Assembly (NCBI GenBank): GCA_015499985.1
Contig: JAAAUF010000196.1
Coordinates: 1-51,989 of the forward strand
Direction of reading: 5' to 3'
DNA from: Haplosporangium gracile
Taxonomy: Eukaryota; Mortierellomycota; Mortierellomycetes; Mortierellales; Mortierellaceae
Length of the DNA: 51,989 nucleotides
The notes beneath the pieces are model-generated. The model saw nothing but the letters and a program-made list of their open reading frames with translations, searched no databases and was not told the DNA's origin. Below are positions 1-10,336 of this stretch, one piece after another. Positions within the stretch are counted from its first letter, which is position 1. Each line of letters opens with the position of its first letter. A program made the translations under genes and the position numbers.

Positions 1-115
1 TTTTTTTTTACTTGTTTGGAGGAAGGAAAGTGCATGTGATATTTTGTTGATCTTGACTTTTCAAAACTTACTGACAACACTAATGATCTCTACAAATCTG
101 ATCTTGATTATGCAG

Positions 116-948
116 AGGAATGCGACGATCCGAATGCCGAGACGCTTTTCCGATTAAAAGTATTGAATCAGGAGCGAGATGTGTATACAAAGCGGCTAAA
201 GTTGCCTAACTTTATTCTGCGAGAAGCGGGGGTAGATATACCTTTGGTACGTGCAAGTGTAATCCCTATGTATAAGTCGTAGCCAGTGCTGTCAACCAGG
301 TCTATTGACAGCGTTTTTGCATTTTATATTTGATTAGGATGAAGAAGAGATGGCCAAAGAAGAGGTCGTCAAAGAAGTGGCTAACAAAGAAGTGGCCAAC
401 AAAGAAGAGGTTGCTAAAGAAGAGCTAGCTAAGGGAAATGTTGCCAACGAAGAGGACACCAAAGAAGAGGCTGCCAAAACAGAGGTCGCCAAAGTAGAGA
501 TCCCCAAAGAAGAGGTCACCAAGATGGCACTAATGGAGAGGATACGTGCCTGGGTGTTGGGACGCAAGGAGTTCTGCATCTTGGAGCTTTTGGAAGATGA
601 GGTGAACAAGCAGATGGCTAAAGAAGTCGCCAAGGACGAGGTATGCTTTGCTTGAATTTTCTTTTTGTTTGAAGAATGGTCAACAAGTTGTAATGAATGA
701 CGTTTGACGTTTGACTGACTGACGACGCATATCTGCGGACCAAATTATTGTCTCAACAGGATGACCGGCCATTGATGAGATGTTTTCAGCGGCTTTTGAC
801 TGAGGGGTCGATTGAATATATAAATGAAGAGACGATGGACTTTCGAGCGGTGGATCCTCTGAGAAAGAAAACGAAAGAAAAAGGCCCGTACGGCGGAGAA
901 CCCATTGCTATGGATGGCGGAGAGCCTATTGTTATTGACGATGATTGA
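116..948 (+). CDS. Lys/Glu-rich repeat protein, 5' end outside the window
   Basis: Function not recognised. Three exons join in phase: 116-246, 338-640 and 760-948 (TGA at 946-948). The first exon starts after a TGCAG acceptor at 111-115, preceded by a TTACTGAC branch-point-like stretch with no other AG, so at least one more exon lies upstream of the window. The middle exon encodes a degenerate AKEEV/NKEEV-type repeat (about residues 50-100 of the visible part), strongly charged and probably helical or coiled coil. It is followed by a leucine-rich segment (RIRAWVLGRKEFCILELLED). The last exon ends in two near-identical GGEPI units and an acidic DDD terminus. No signal peptide or membrane segment is seen. 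Intron borders (GTACGT..TTAG and GTATGC..CAACAG) are good, so it reads as a real gene rather than a shadow. Repeat-driven rapid evolution is inferred. Confidence 0.6.
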
Positions 949-1237
949 TATATCTCCACATGTTTTGTGCTTACAGCATACAGCATACAGCATATGCGTG
1001 CAGGTGCCCAGCCAAGCCAATAAGGGAATGCCCAGCCTTTTCAACCAAGTGAAATAAAATTTCGAGATTTGGCGTCGACTTTCCTCTTTTCTTTCTCTTT
1101 TTCTCCACCAACTGCTCTCCTTTTTACTTTTTGTTCGATTTGTCTCCTTCCACCTCGCACCCCCTCGCCATCCCCCCTTCTTCTCACACCTTCTCTTTTT
1201 TCCCTCTCAAACCTCATACGCCTCTTACACTTCACTC

Positions 1238-4200
1238 ATGTCTTGGCTCTGGAGTGCCTCACCCATCGACGAGCTCGTCGGTAAATACCCTTCTTAGCTC
1301 CTGCCAACTCCTTCCCCTCGGCGACATTCACCATAGGCAACTAGACCATAAACGCGACACTGCTTATATTTTCTCACACTTGTTACCTCGACCTTTCCAC
1401 TTTCCCTACTGTAGACAAGGCCACCTCTGAAAACTTGCCTGCTGGCTCAGAAGACCTGGCCCTGAACCTCGAGATCTGTGACCAGATTCGCTCAAAGCAA
1501 GTCTTGCCCAAGGATGCCGCAAAAGCCCTCAAGCGCCGCATTGGCCACAAGAATCCCAACGTTCAGATGCTTGCTCTCGGGGTACTTTCTTTTTCTTTCT
1601 TTCTTGGAATGAGTAGTTTCCTGGTGGACATTTGCATAACGCAGGAGAGAAAAGAGTCATGCTCATTGAACTTATTGTCTACTCTCGTACTTGTTCCTTT
1701 GTTGCGAAACTAGTTGACGGATGTGTGTGTCAAGAACGGAGGACATCACTTTTTGGTTGAGGTCGCAGCGCGCGAGTTCATCGACAACTTGACCTCGATT
1801 CTGAAGGCACCTGTAAGTTGTCGTCTCTTTCTTCTGTTTACTACTTTTTCTTCAACGCACCTACGCCCCACGTTCATCCTCCTTGACGAAAAGAAAATGA
1901 ACCACAGAAGTTTCTTACGTCTTGTGCACCATATTTTGCCATTGCCAAGTTGTCAGGTGGTACTAACGTGAACCTCTTTCTCTTTGTTTTGTTGTTATTA
2001 TGTGGCGGTAACAGGCTGGATGCAATTTGGAAGTCAAGAACCGCATTTTGGGACTTATTCAGACTTGGGGACTTCTTTTCCGCGGGAAACATGGACTCGG
2101 ATATGTCTGCGACACGTATATGATTTTGCAGCACGAAGGTTTCCAGTTCCCTCCAAAGGATAACGTTGGCGCAGCTTTGGTCGAATCCGAAGCTGTATGT
2201 TTAACAGACCCACGTAGTTGTAGATGTTTTCTTGCGAAACAGAGGTCGACTGGATGTTATGCTAATTATTGACTCTCATGCTTATTTTTATCCTATCTAC
2301 TCTTTTATTAGCCCCCAGACTGGACAGATTCTGACGTGTGCACTCGGTGCCGCTCGACTTTTACGCTGACGAACCGCAAACACCACTGTCGTGCCTGTGG
2401 TTCGACTTTTTGTGGCCAGTGCTCGTCAAAGACGATGACACTTCCCAACATGGGTGTTACACAGGAGGTCCGTGTCTGTGACGGATGCTGGATGAAGAAG
2501 AAACTGGGACCCAAGAGCGTTGTTGCCCTGGAGAGTCATGGGCTGGGCGGCGGACTGGAGTATATCCCCTCGGCAGCCAAGACAGGATCTGCGACCAATC
2601 ATACTACAATACACTCGTCCTCAAAGCCTTCAGGAACTACTAATTCGACTTCGGCGGCATCCCGTACTACAGCAGATGATGATGCGGACTTGTTGAAGGC
2701 TATCGAGTTGTCGTTGAAGGAGTCTCAGACTCAGGCTGGATACTCGGCCCCTAAGCGCACCAATACCGAGCCTGTCAAGAAGGCTCCTGTCCCAGCAGAG
2801 GAAGAAGAGGATGCTGACTTGTTGGCAGCCATCGAAGCTTCTCTGCGCGAGACGAACATTCGCTCATCATCTTTGTCCTCTGCAGCTCCTCGGTCAAGCC
2901 AGCGTCAGTCGTCATACTCATCATACACTTACTCTAAGAAACCTATCGTAAGTTGTTGAGAAAAACTTGTACTACCCTGCTGCTTTGTAGTTTCCAAGTA
3001 TTAACGGGCTGTTGCATTTTTTTGTTTGACAATCACGATATATAAGGCGACTGCGGCTGTTTCTCAGCACGAGTTGACGGAAACGGAAAAGTCCAACATT
3101 GAAATGTTCTCAATGTTGGTTGACAGGATTCAGACGATGCAGGGTGATGTTGCTGGCAACAGAGAGGTTCAGGCGCTTTATGAGCAGATCTCAAAGTTGC
3201 AGATGAAAGTTGCTCTCAGTCTCGAAGAAGCTGCCAGAAAGCAACGTAAGTTAAATTGGTCATGTATATGTTGTTTAGTTTTCTTTATGCCGGCAGCTTT
3301 TCTATTTAAACTAATCCTTGTTCTATTTATTGTTAATAACAATAGAGGAGTTTGTGGGATTCAATGACAAGATTGACCATGCTGTCAGGATTTACGATCG
3401 TCTTTTGCAGGAGCGGTTGAACTCGTCATATCAGCGCCGAATGAACGCGACCAACTATGCCCAACCAGGAATGTATAACAACAATGCCCCAATGACTCCT
3501 CAGACTCCTCAGACCAGCCATATATACCCACAGATGAGCAACCCCGATTCTCGGTACGCGCAGTACGTCCCCTCGTCGGGACCCTATGGCGGAACCCCGT
3601 CAGCTCAACAGACTCCACAGATTCCCTTCCAGCAGGCCCCTTATCAGGAACAGCAGCAGCCACAAAACCAACAGCAGCAACCTTCCTACCCCTACCAACC
3701 CAACCAAATTGCACAGTCGTCGGGCGTACCCAATGTCTACAACGTCACGTCACCAGTCACAACGGACCAGCAGCCTTATTTCACAGCTCCCACACAGCAG
3801 AATCAGTATGGTGTTCAGCAGCAGCCACAACAACCGATTCAACAGCAGCCTCAGACACAGCCCCAACAACAACAACAGTTTGTGCCTCAGTACACCAACG
3901 GAAACGCAGCACCGATGGCACCAATGTCGGACTCGTCACCTATTGTACAGTCATCTGTCCCTGTCAACGGTCAATTGCCCATCAGCAACGGATATCAGCC
4001 TATGGGACAGACGATCCAGTCGCCTCCTTCTCAACAGCCACAGCAGCAGCAGCAGTCGTTTGCGCCAGTAGCTCAGCAGTCGGCCTATGTGCCATATGAT
4101 CCTCAACAACAGCAACAGCAACCACCTCAGCAACAGCAGCAACAACAGCCATTTCAGGAACAAGTTCCAGTGATCCAACCTCAGTTCTCGGGATCTGCAG

Positions 4201-4325
4201 CACCTGTCCAGCCTCAGTACGCGCCTTATCAGCAGCAGCAGCAGCAGCAAGCTCAGCAGCAGCAACAGGCTTATGCACCTATTGCTCAGCCTAAGGTTGA
4301 AGAGGCACCCTTAATCGAGCTCTAG
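1238..4325 (+). CDS. VPS27: Vps27 / Hrs, ESCRT-0 ubiquitin-sorting subunit
   Basis: Seven exons close in phase: 1238-1280, 1415-1581, 1714-1812, 2015-2194, 2312-2947, 3047-3245, 3346-4325 (767 aa). With Hse1, Vps27 binds ubiquitinated cargo on endosomes and starts multivesicular-body sorting. Seen: an N-terminal VHS domain (about residues 5-145, with [20 protein letters not shown]); a FYVE zinc finger (about 165-230) with the PI3P-binding RKHHCR core and RVC motif; two ubiquitin-interacting motifs at about 288-302 and 331-345 ([26 protein letters not shown]); a helical GAT-like segment around 400-460; then a long Gln/Pro-rich tail ending in LIEL, which fits a C-terminal clathrin box. The start is the ATG giving MSWLW in front of the VHS core, after a CT-rich leader. 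The only P[ST]xP match I see in the tail is PSYP, so the ESCRT-I-binding motif is weak. Confidence 0.95.
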
Positions 4326-5058
4326 ATTTTTTCTCTGTTCGTTTGATAAGGTGAAGGAGAGGATTGGATGTATTAAATTGTCATCAAAAAGATATATGAA
4401 TAAATAAACTCCTTTCATACTTCCACTTTTTTTGGACGTACTGCGGAGTTGTATCTTGTGCCTTTTTTTTTCCCTTTCCCGTTGAACACACAGATCGGTC
4501 GAGAAATTCTCTATCGTCGTCTCTTCCAAGACCGACCAAGACAGCCTACAAAATGCGGGGTCAACTTCCCAAAATGAAAAAGAAGAACTGTTTTTGTTCT
4601 CACAAGGAGTTTGAAATTGGGAAGAAAAAGAAGCTCAAGAGAAAGGGCGTGAGTAACAAGAGAATGAAATGAGTGGTAGTGAAGACGAGAAATGTGAAGA
4701 GTACAGAGACAAGAGAGAAAGTTGCGCCATTAGGTTTCATTCTTTGCGCAGAGTAAGAGTAGGAACGGTCGAGAAAAACGGACATCATGCGCCAACAAAC
4801 ATACAAAAAAAACAGCCTGCAAAACAAAAAAGAGAGGCTTTGTAGCAAAAAAAGTGATGTTATTCAAAAAGCAGGGGAAGAAAATAGGTATACAGGCATT
4901 GTGAAAATGATCCATGTCTATGGGATAAAAACGTATATATGTGTGCTATATGTAAAAGAAGCAAGACAAAAAAAAAAGGGACAACTTCCCGAAAGGAAAG
5001 TGAATAGAAATGACTGGGATACAAAGTGTAAAGGAATGGAAAAAATCGGACAAACACT
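4326..5058. other. Convergent 3' intergenic space, VPS27/IDO
   Basis: The two flanking genes end facing each other here. The stretch is A-rich on the plus strand with several short poly(A) and poly(T) runs. It contains the VPS27 poly(A) signal but no open frame with protein-like composition, and I see no RNA gene. Confidence 0.6.
4399..4404 (+). terminator. AATAAA polyadenylation signal of VPS27
   Basis: AATAAA lies 74 bases past the VPS27 stop codon and overlaps a second copy at 4403-4408. Position and sequence fit a eukaryotic poly(A) signal; the cleavage site itself is not visible. Confidence 0.5.
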
Positions 5059-7703
5059 TTAGGCGGCGGTCGATTGCTTTCGTGCCGTGATCGAAGGTGT
5101 TGGCACAATCTTGGACTCGTTCGTCTCGTCGCGGGCTGGACAAGAAAAAAAAAATGGGGTCGACGAAAAAATGAAAAAAGAGAGATCGGTTAGTTTTCAT
5201 GCCGAAAGAAAGTGGATCAAAAAGCAGAGGACACCAATAAATATGCGCAAAAAGCAAAAAGCAAAGAGACTCACATTGACGAAGGAAGGGGATGAGGTCA
5301 GTGCCACCAGTGCCTCGGACAACATCGTTTCCAGCCTCCTGCTTCTTGGCCAATCCGTAGGGTGCGCCAAAGATAATCTTTTGTGGGTAGAGAATGCTCG
5401 ACCCCTTCGAGGACTTCTCTCCTGTTCCCTTGCTGCTGTTCACGCCGTTGGCAGGAGTTGCTGCAGACTTGTCCGCAGACCCGTTGGCGGGTTGTTCGGT
5501 CTTCTGAGCCTGGGCGTGAGGCTGTGGAGCAAAACCTCCGTGAGCGATGGAGGGCCCTCGGTTGGCCTGCATGACAATGTAGAGAGTGACCATCTGAATA
5601 TGGACGTCGCGGAAGACCTTGATTTGGTGGACACATTCATCATAGACAGTGATCAACTTTTCGACCTCGACCGTACGCTCGCCCGCTGCCTTCTCGGTCA
5701 CAAACTGACGGATGTTGGAGACCTCCGTGAGATGAGTCAAGAAGCTACGGTGAGGTCCGGGCATATAGAAACGCATCTTTTGGATAAAGTTGGTAGGCTT
5801 GGCAGCTGCTGGGGCGGCAGTCGCAGCAGGAACGGGGGAAGGAACAACAGGGCTGCCGTTAGCCGAAGCAGAAGCAGCAGCCTTGTTGGGGCGGAATCCT
5901 GTAGGGTGATGTTCGACTCCAAAGGCGATATCGAGGGCATGGATCAACGAGCTCTGAGCGGCACTGCCTCCAGCCAACTTCTTGTACTCGCCATTATCGA
6001 CGCCCTCATAACGGACTCCATTTGGCAATCCGGCTTCGGCCATGTTCTCCCATCCGGCCAGGTAAGGACGGACCTTCCAGTAAAAGACATAAGGGTCGCA
6101 TCTCTCGAACATGCGACGGAGGACGGAGACTAGGTCCGCGATAATGCCTCGGATCTTCTCAAGTTCCTGTGTCAATCCAACAATGTTGTTGTCCCGGGCT
6201 TGCTGGATGGCGGTGAGGATCTTACTTAGAACGGGAGCACCTGTGGCCTCGATCGCGGTCGTCACCAAGTAGAACCATGACTCATCGCTCGAGCCCGAAA
6301 GTGTTCCCAGCGTGTCCAAATTACTATCAAGTAACAAAAAAGGAAGCGGTTAATAAAAAAAATGCCAATTGAGCACACAACCCACGGTATTATGACGGCT
6401 CCGTCTTGTTTGTAATAATTTTCCATGATAATCTTGAAAGAAAATACCAAAGTTGACTGTGTATCTACCGATGCCGTCCCATCCGACGCATCCGTGCTTT
6501 CCGATACCATTATTTTGTTATCTCTTCCTCTTTTTTTCAGGCACACACTTTCAATTAAAAAGGAACTTGATTGGAATGGCGACTTACTTGAGATCTCTTG
6601 GTCCATCCTTGTACAAAAGTCTCCAGTTCCACATGACGACGGCAGCATGGGTCAACACGGGCTGCATCTCAAGCATGTCCGCGACTTTTTGCCATGGAAC
6701 GGCCAGCGCAGCCGGGAGGACCTAAGGGCGGAAAGGAAAGGAATGGGGGAGCGATTAATAAGTTTCATTGCATGTGTCCTTTGAATAACGAAAGGGGTTT
6801 AAATGAAAAGAAAAAATAAGGTGGATCACCAGAGTCTGTTGCAAAGTGTAATCACTTCTTTTTTCTTTTTGTTACGGTATGAATGTCAACTGGAGTGCAC
6901 AGTACTCAATACAAATGGAAAGGTTTGGGTGGTGGCAAAAATGGCAAAAACGGCAAAAAGAATTACCTCTGCGGCCTGCTCGTGCTTGCCCCAAACATAG
7001 GCATGGGAGAGCATACACAGGATCAGATATCCTCTCCGCTGCTCTGCCTTGGTCTTGAGCTTAGCTGCATCCAGAACCGGAAGCTATTACAAGAACAAAA
7101 GAGCTATTTATTAGGACAGGATTTCCTTAGAATTATGTAGTCATATGCCATGACAAAAGGGAGCCACCGGTCTACTTTGTTGGGCTTATTGTTTTCGTTT
7201 CATATGGTGTTGGTTGGTTGTTATAGTTTTGTGTGACAACAAGTGTGATGAAAGTTGTTGTTGTGTTGTTGTTTGTAGTGGCTGGACGAGATCCATTGTG
7301 AATCCGCTTTAGTGATGTGTGTGTGTGTGTGTGTGTGTGGATGTGACTCATCTCACTTTCTTTTGCTTCCTCCCTCCATCGTCCGTGTCCTTTCTTGTCT
7401 GCTGCAAGTTGTATTAAAAATCGTTGAAGGTTGTCGGAGACCGAGCACATGAAATAAAAAAAATTGTGGCAAAAGAATTTTAAAAGGAAGGGTATATAAA
7501 AATGAATGACTTACTTCGTTGACATACTGACGGAGTCTGGAGGCGAGGAGGAGGCCGTTGAACTTTTGGAAGGTCTCCTCCCAAGGAGCAAAGTACGGGT
7601 CGGGCAGGACCTGGAGGGGCTCTTCGACAGGGAGGAAACCGGTGATGGGCGAGATGTCGTACTCGGAGAGGATGGGCAGGTCCTTGAGTTGTTGTTGGGC
7701 CAT
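5059..7703 (-). CDS. BNA2: Indoleamine 2,3-dioxygenase
   Basis: Five exons on the minus strand: 7515-7703, 6967-7083, 6588-6721, 5275-6323, 5059-5135 (521 aa). IDO is a cytosolic haem enzyme opening the indole ring of tryptophan to N-formylkynurenine, the first step of the kynurenine/NAD route. Seen: the YDISPITGFLPVEEP N-terminus; FYMPGPHRSFL around 332-341; the proximal haem ligand His388 in DVHIQMVTLYI; and the active-site loop GTGGTDL at 484-490. Two Ala/Pro/Ser-rich inserts (about 294-325 and 410-455) lie between conserved blocks and lengthen the protein beyond the animal enzymes. The last exon supplies only a 25-residue tail. ATG at 7703 is the first Met before the conserved block and follows a CT-rich leader. 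All catalytic landmarks are present, so it should be active. The symbol is that of the yeast orthologue. Confidence 0.95.
7314..7339. repeat. (TG)n microsatellite in an IDO intron
   Basis: About 12 uninterrupted TG units inside the first intron (7084-7514) of the IDO gene. Confidence 0.9.
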
Positions 7704-8719
7704 TGTGGATGAGGGGCGAGGAAGGAAGGGAAGGGAAGGGAAGGGAGGGATGAGAGATGGAGAATGGAGAATGAGGGGAAAGGAAGGCAAGGAAGAAGAA
7801 AGAAGAAAGAAGAAAGAAGAAGGAGAGAAAAGAAAAGAAGGGAGGAGGATGGAGAGAGTAGAGAAGCGAACAAAAAGTAACTCAAGCTGAGTGGGTGATT
7901 AAAAAAAAAAGGTGATTGGTGGTTATGTGGGTTACGAAAAGAATGGGCGATGATAGGCAACGAACGACTGGATTTAACTGGGCGAGTGAGGGATTTAGGG
8001 GGCGGATCGGGGTTTGAGTGGATGAGGGCGAGGTGTGGTGTGTGTGTGCGGAGAAGGGAAGGGTAAGGAAAGGAAGGTGGTGTGTGTGTGGGAGGGGTGT
8101 ATGTAGGAGGGATGTGTGTGGGAGGAGGAGGAGGAGGAAGTGTGCAGTGGAAGTAAGAAAGAAAAAAAAAAGAAATCCGGAACGAAGATTCAAAATTCGC
8201 CAGGTTTTTATATTCTTTTTTTTTTTCTTGGAAAAAGTCGAAGAGGATGAAGGAAAGGGCTAACGAGACAAAACGAACAAAGGCCAGACATCACCCAACG
8301 AAAGAAAACGACGACACCACTCCTGTTGCTGTTCAAGGGACCCTTGGCATTCCTACTTAAGAGGTAGTCCGTGGGAAAATTACTTTTTTTGCTCGAAAGA
8401 TGGATACGACCGAACAACAACTGTTCATTAGCCCAGGAGCGAGGCTGGTGAAGATACTTTGGCTCGGACACAACCCATGATACGGGCAAGATGAATGAAG
8501 AAGAAAAAAAACTTTGCTTAAGGAAAAAAAGGGTCAGAAAATATGGATTACATTGGAGCAACAATTGTTGACAGTGCGGAAGAGCGAGAGTGGGTTTGTG
8601 AGAGAGAGAGGTAGTCTCGAGGACACTCCTCTATACAGTCTTTACTACGCCCGATCGATAAATACAAGACAGCACGACTTCAATTAGCATTCTGGAAGGC
8701 ATTACGAGAAGTGTGATGG
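7704..8719. other. Purine-rich leader/promoter region of the IDO gene
   Basis: About 7705-8200 is GA-rich on the plus strand, so the IDO message would carry a long pyrimidine-rich leader, like other gene starts in this window. Several plus/minus open frames here are pure low-complexity shadows. No other gene is seen. Confidence 0.5.
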
Positions 8720-8839
8720 TTACTTGGGATCGTAGTCGAAGGATGAAAGACTATCAAACATGTCGTCACTTGTAATGGCCTCTGAATCCAGGATCTCTTT
8801 TCTCAAACGAATAAGCAGGAAATATCGCATCCTTGCTTT
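8720..8839 (-). CDS. Possible orphan terminal exon
   Basis: On the minus strand a TTTGTAG acceptor-like site is followed from 8839 by 40 open codons ending at TAA (8720-8722). The segment contains RYFLLIRLRKEILDSEAI and ends with an acidic, aromatic FDYDPK tail, which looks more protein-like than the neighbouring frames. Used alone, the internal ATG at 8830 would give 36 residues. I could not find a convincing upstream exon between 8840 and 10336 that joins it in phase. It may be the last exon of a small gene, a relic, or chance. Confidence 0.2.
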   Translation of the reverse strand, partial: KARMRYFLLIRLRKEILDSEAITSDDMFDSLSSFDYDPK

Positions 8840-10336
8840 CTACAAATCGTGCTCCAGCTGGAGGAGAATAGATAGATCATAGAAAGAAAGGCAATGACGA
8901 GTGGTAGTATGGACCATTGAAAGTGCGATGAAGAATGGCAATGACAGCAGTAATCAAGTATTTTCCCCTGCCTGAATGACCATTGAGCTTTGCCCTGCTT
9001 CGCTTTGCTTTGTATCTCTAAATCAAGGAACAATCCGTCATTGCAGCCTATTATTTTTCTCACGGCGCACGTTGCCCAAGCGAAGCCCCACTGCACACAT
9101 GTGCTTCCTTTACTGCGATGTGTTTATACAAAATGAAAAAACTTTCTTCTCGCCCTGAGCTCTATAGTTCTCTTTTGTTTAACCTACCCTCCCACTCCCC
9201 CCCTCCTTTTTTTTTTTAGTTCTTGTCCATACTCATGTTTATGATGATGAGATGACCGCGCCCAGGGGTTAACTTGTTGGGTCATGGCCGACCACAAGAA
9301 ACCCTGAAGAACGAAGTTGAATAAGTTAACTTTCGCCGACAACTGGAGCCACGCCTCTTTTACTTCTTTTATTTAGGGTGATCGCTGATGAGGCTGATCA
9401 GTGCAAGATAGAACCCCTTCATGTGTACTCTCTTCGAAGGGTGGACAGTCACATATCCGACAGCGACAGAGTTGTGGTTTTCGAACGACCAGAAGCGGAA
9501 CGACAAGGAGGGGTACTTTGATCGGTGAATATGCTGCATTTGTGCATCTAGCAGATGCGCGTAGGTACAACTTCCTCCACTTCAATGGCTTCCCTAGTTT
9601 TACTCTCTCTTTTGATCCAAGACAAGGTTGAACAGACATCTAGCCTGGCGACCCTCCTTTGCTTTCATTTGTTTGTTGCTTGGCTGGCAACTACTTGACT
9701 ATCTCCTATTCCCGATCCACTTTCATGTCCATTGGCATTTATCTCTCTCTGCTCATATAACATTGCCCTACTCTCTTCCCGCGGACACTCTCTTCTCATC
9801 TATTGTTTTGCTTTCCTTTTTTTTTTTTTGTTTCCATTTGCTTGTCCTATGATCTTCCTTCAACTGCTTTTTTTGTATCCTCTTCCCAGTCAATAGCTTC
9901 TGTTTCCCATATCCCTTTGTCCCTATCGACTGTCGCTTTTTGTCCCTATCAGTTCAATTGCTCTCCCCTATCCTGTCCTTGAGAGTGCCCCAGTCCAATT
10001 GCTTGCAGTCGAATTGGTCCTATTCCCTGCCTTCCGATCCATACACAAGCAAAGTGTTCATTTACTGTGTGTGTCTGCCTGTGTCTATGTGCGCCTGTAA
10101 CTCTGTATGAAGCGTGTGTCTCTTCTTCCCTCCTTGCCTTTTTGTTTCCCGCTCTCCCCTTTTCCATTTCGTCGTTTTTTTACCGCCCTTCCTTCCCTTT
10201 TTCCACCTCACTTTTCACTTTCCCTTCCCTTGCTTCTTCTCAAAACCCAACTCTCTTTCCTTTTTTTTGTTCTCATTTACATCCTTTCCTTACCTATATT
10301 CACCTACTTTTTACACTTTCCTTAATCCTTAATCAC
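8840..10336. other. Intergenic region and PAG1 leader
   Basis: No gene can be supported between the possible exon at 8720-8839 and the PAG1 start. About 10100-10336 is strongly CT-rich and is probably the 5' untranslated leader and core promoter of PAG1. A minus-strand open frame at 9373-9639 (88 codons) has no recognisable motif. Confidence 0.45.

Noticed and set aside
4000..4278. Minus-strand Ala- and Leu-rich frames
   Set aside because: Shadows of the CAG/CAA (poly-Gln) tracts of VPS27.
5087..6133. 348-codon plus-strand open frame
   Set aside because: Exactly antisense to the large IDO exon; its composition (Val, Leu, Ser, Arg-rich) and lack of motifs fit a codon-bias shadow.
9373..9639. 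88-codon minus-strand Cys-containing frame as a possible zinc-binding protein
   Set aside because: The cysteines are not in a recognised spacing and no splice partner or conserved motif is visible.
10067..10336. N-terminal extension of PAG1 by 90 residues
   Set aside because: Phe/Ser/Pro/Leu-rich translation of a CT-rich leader; ATG 10337 begins the protein-like sequence.
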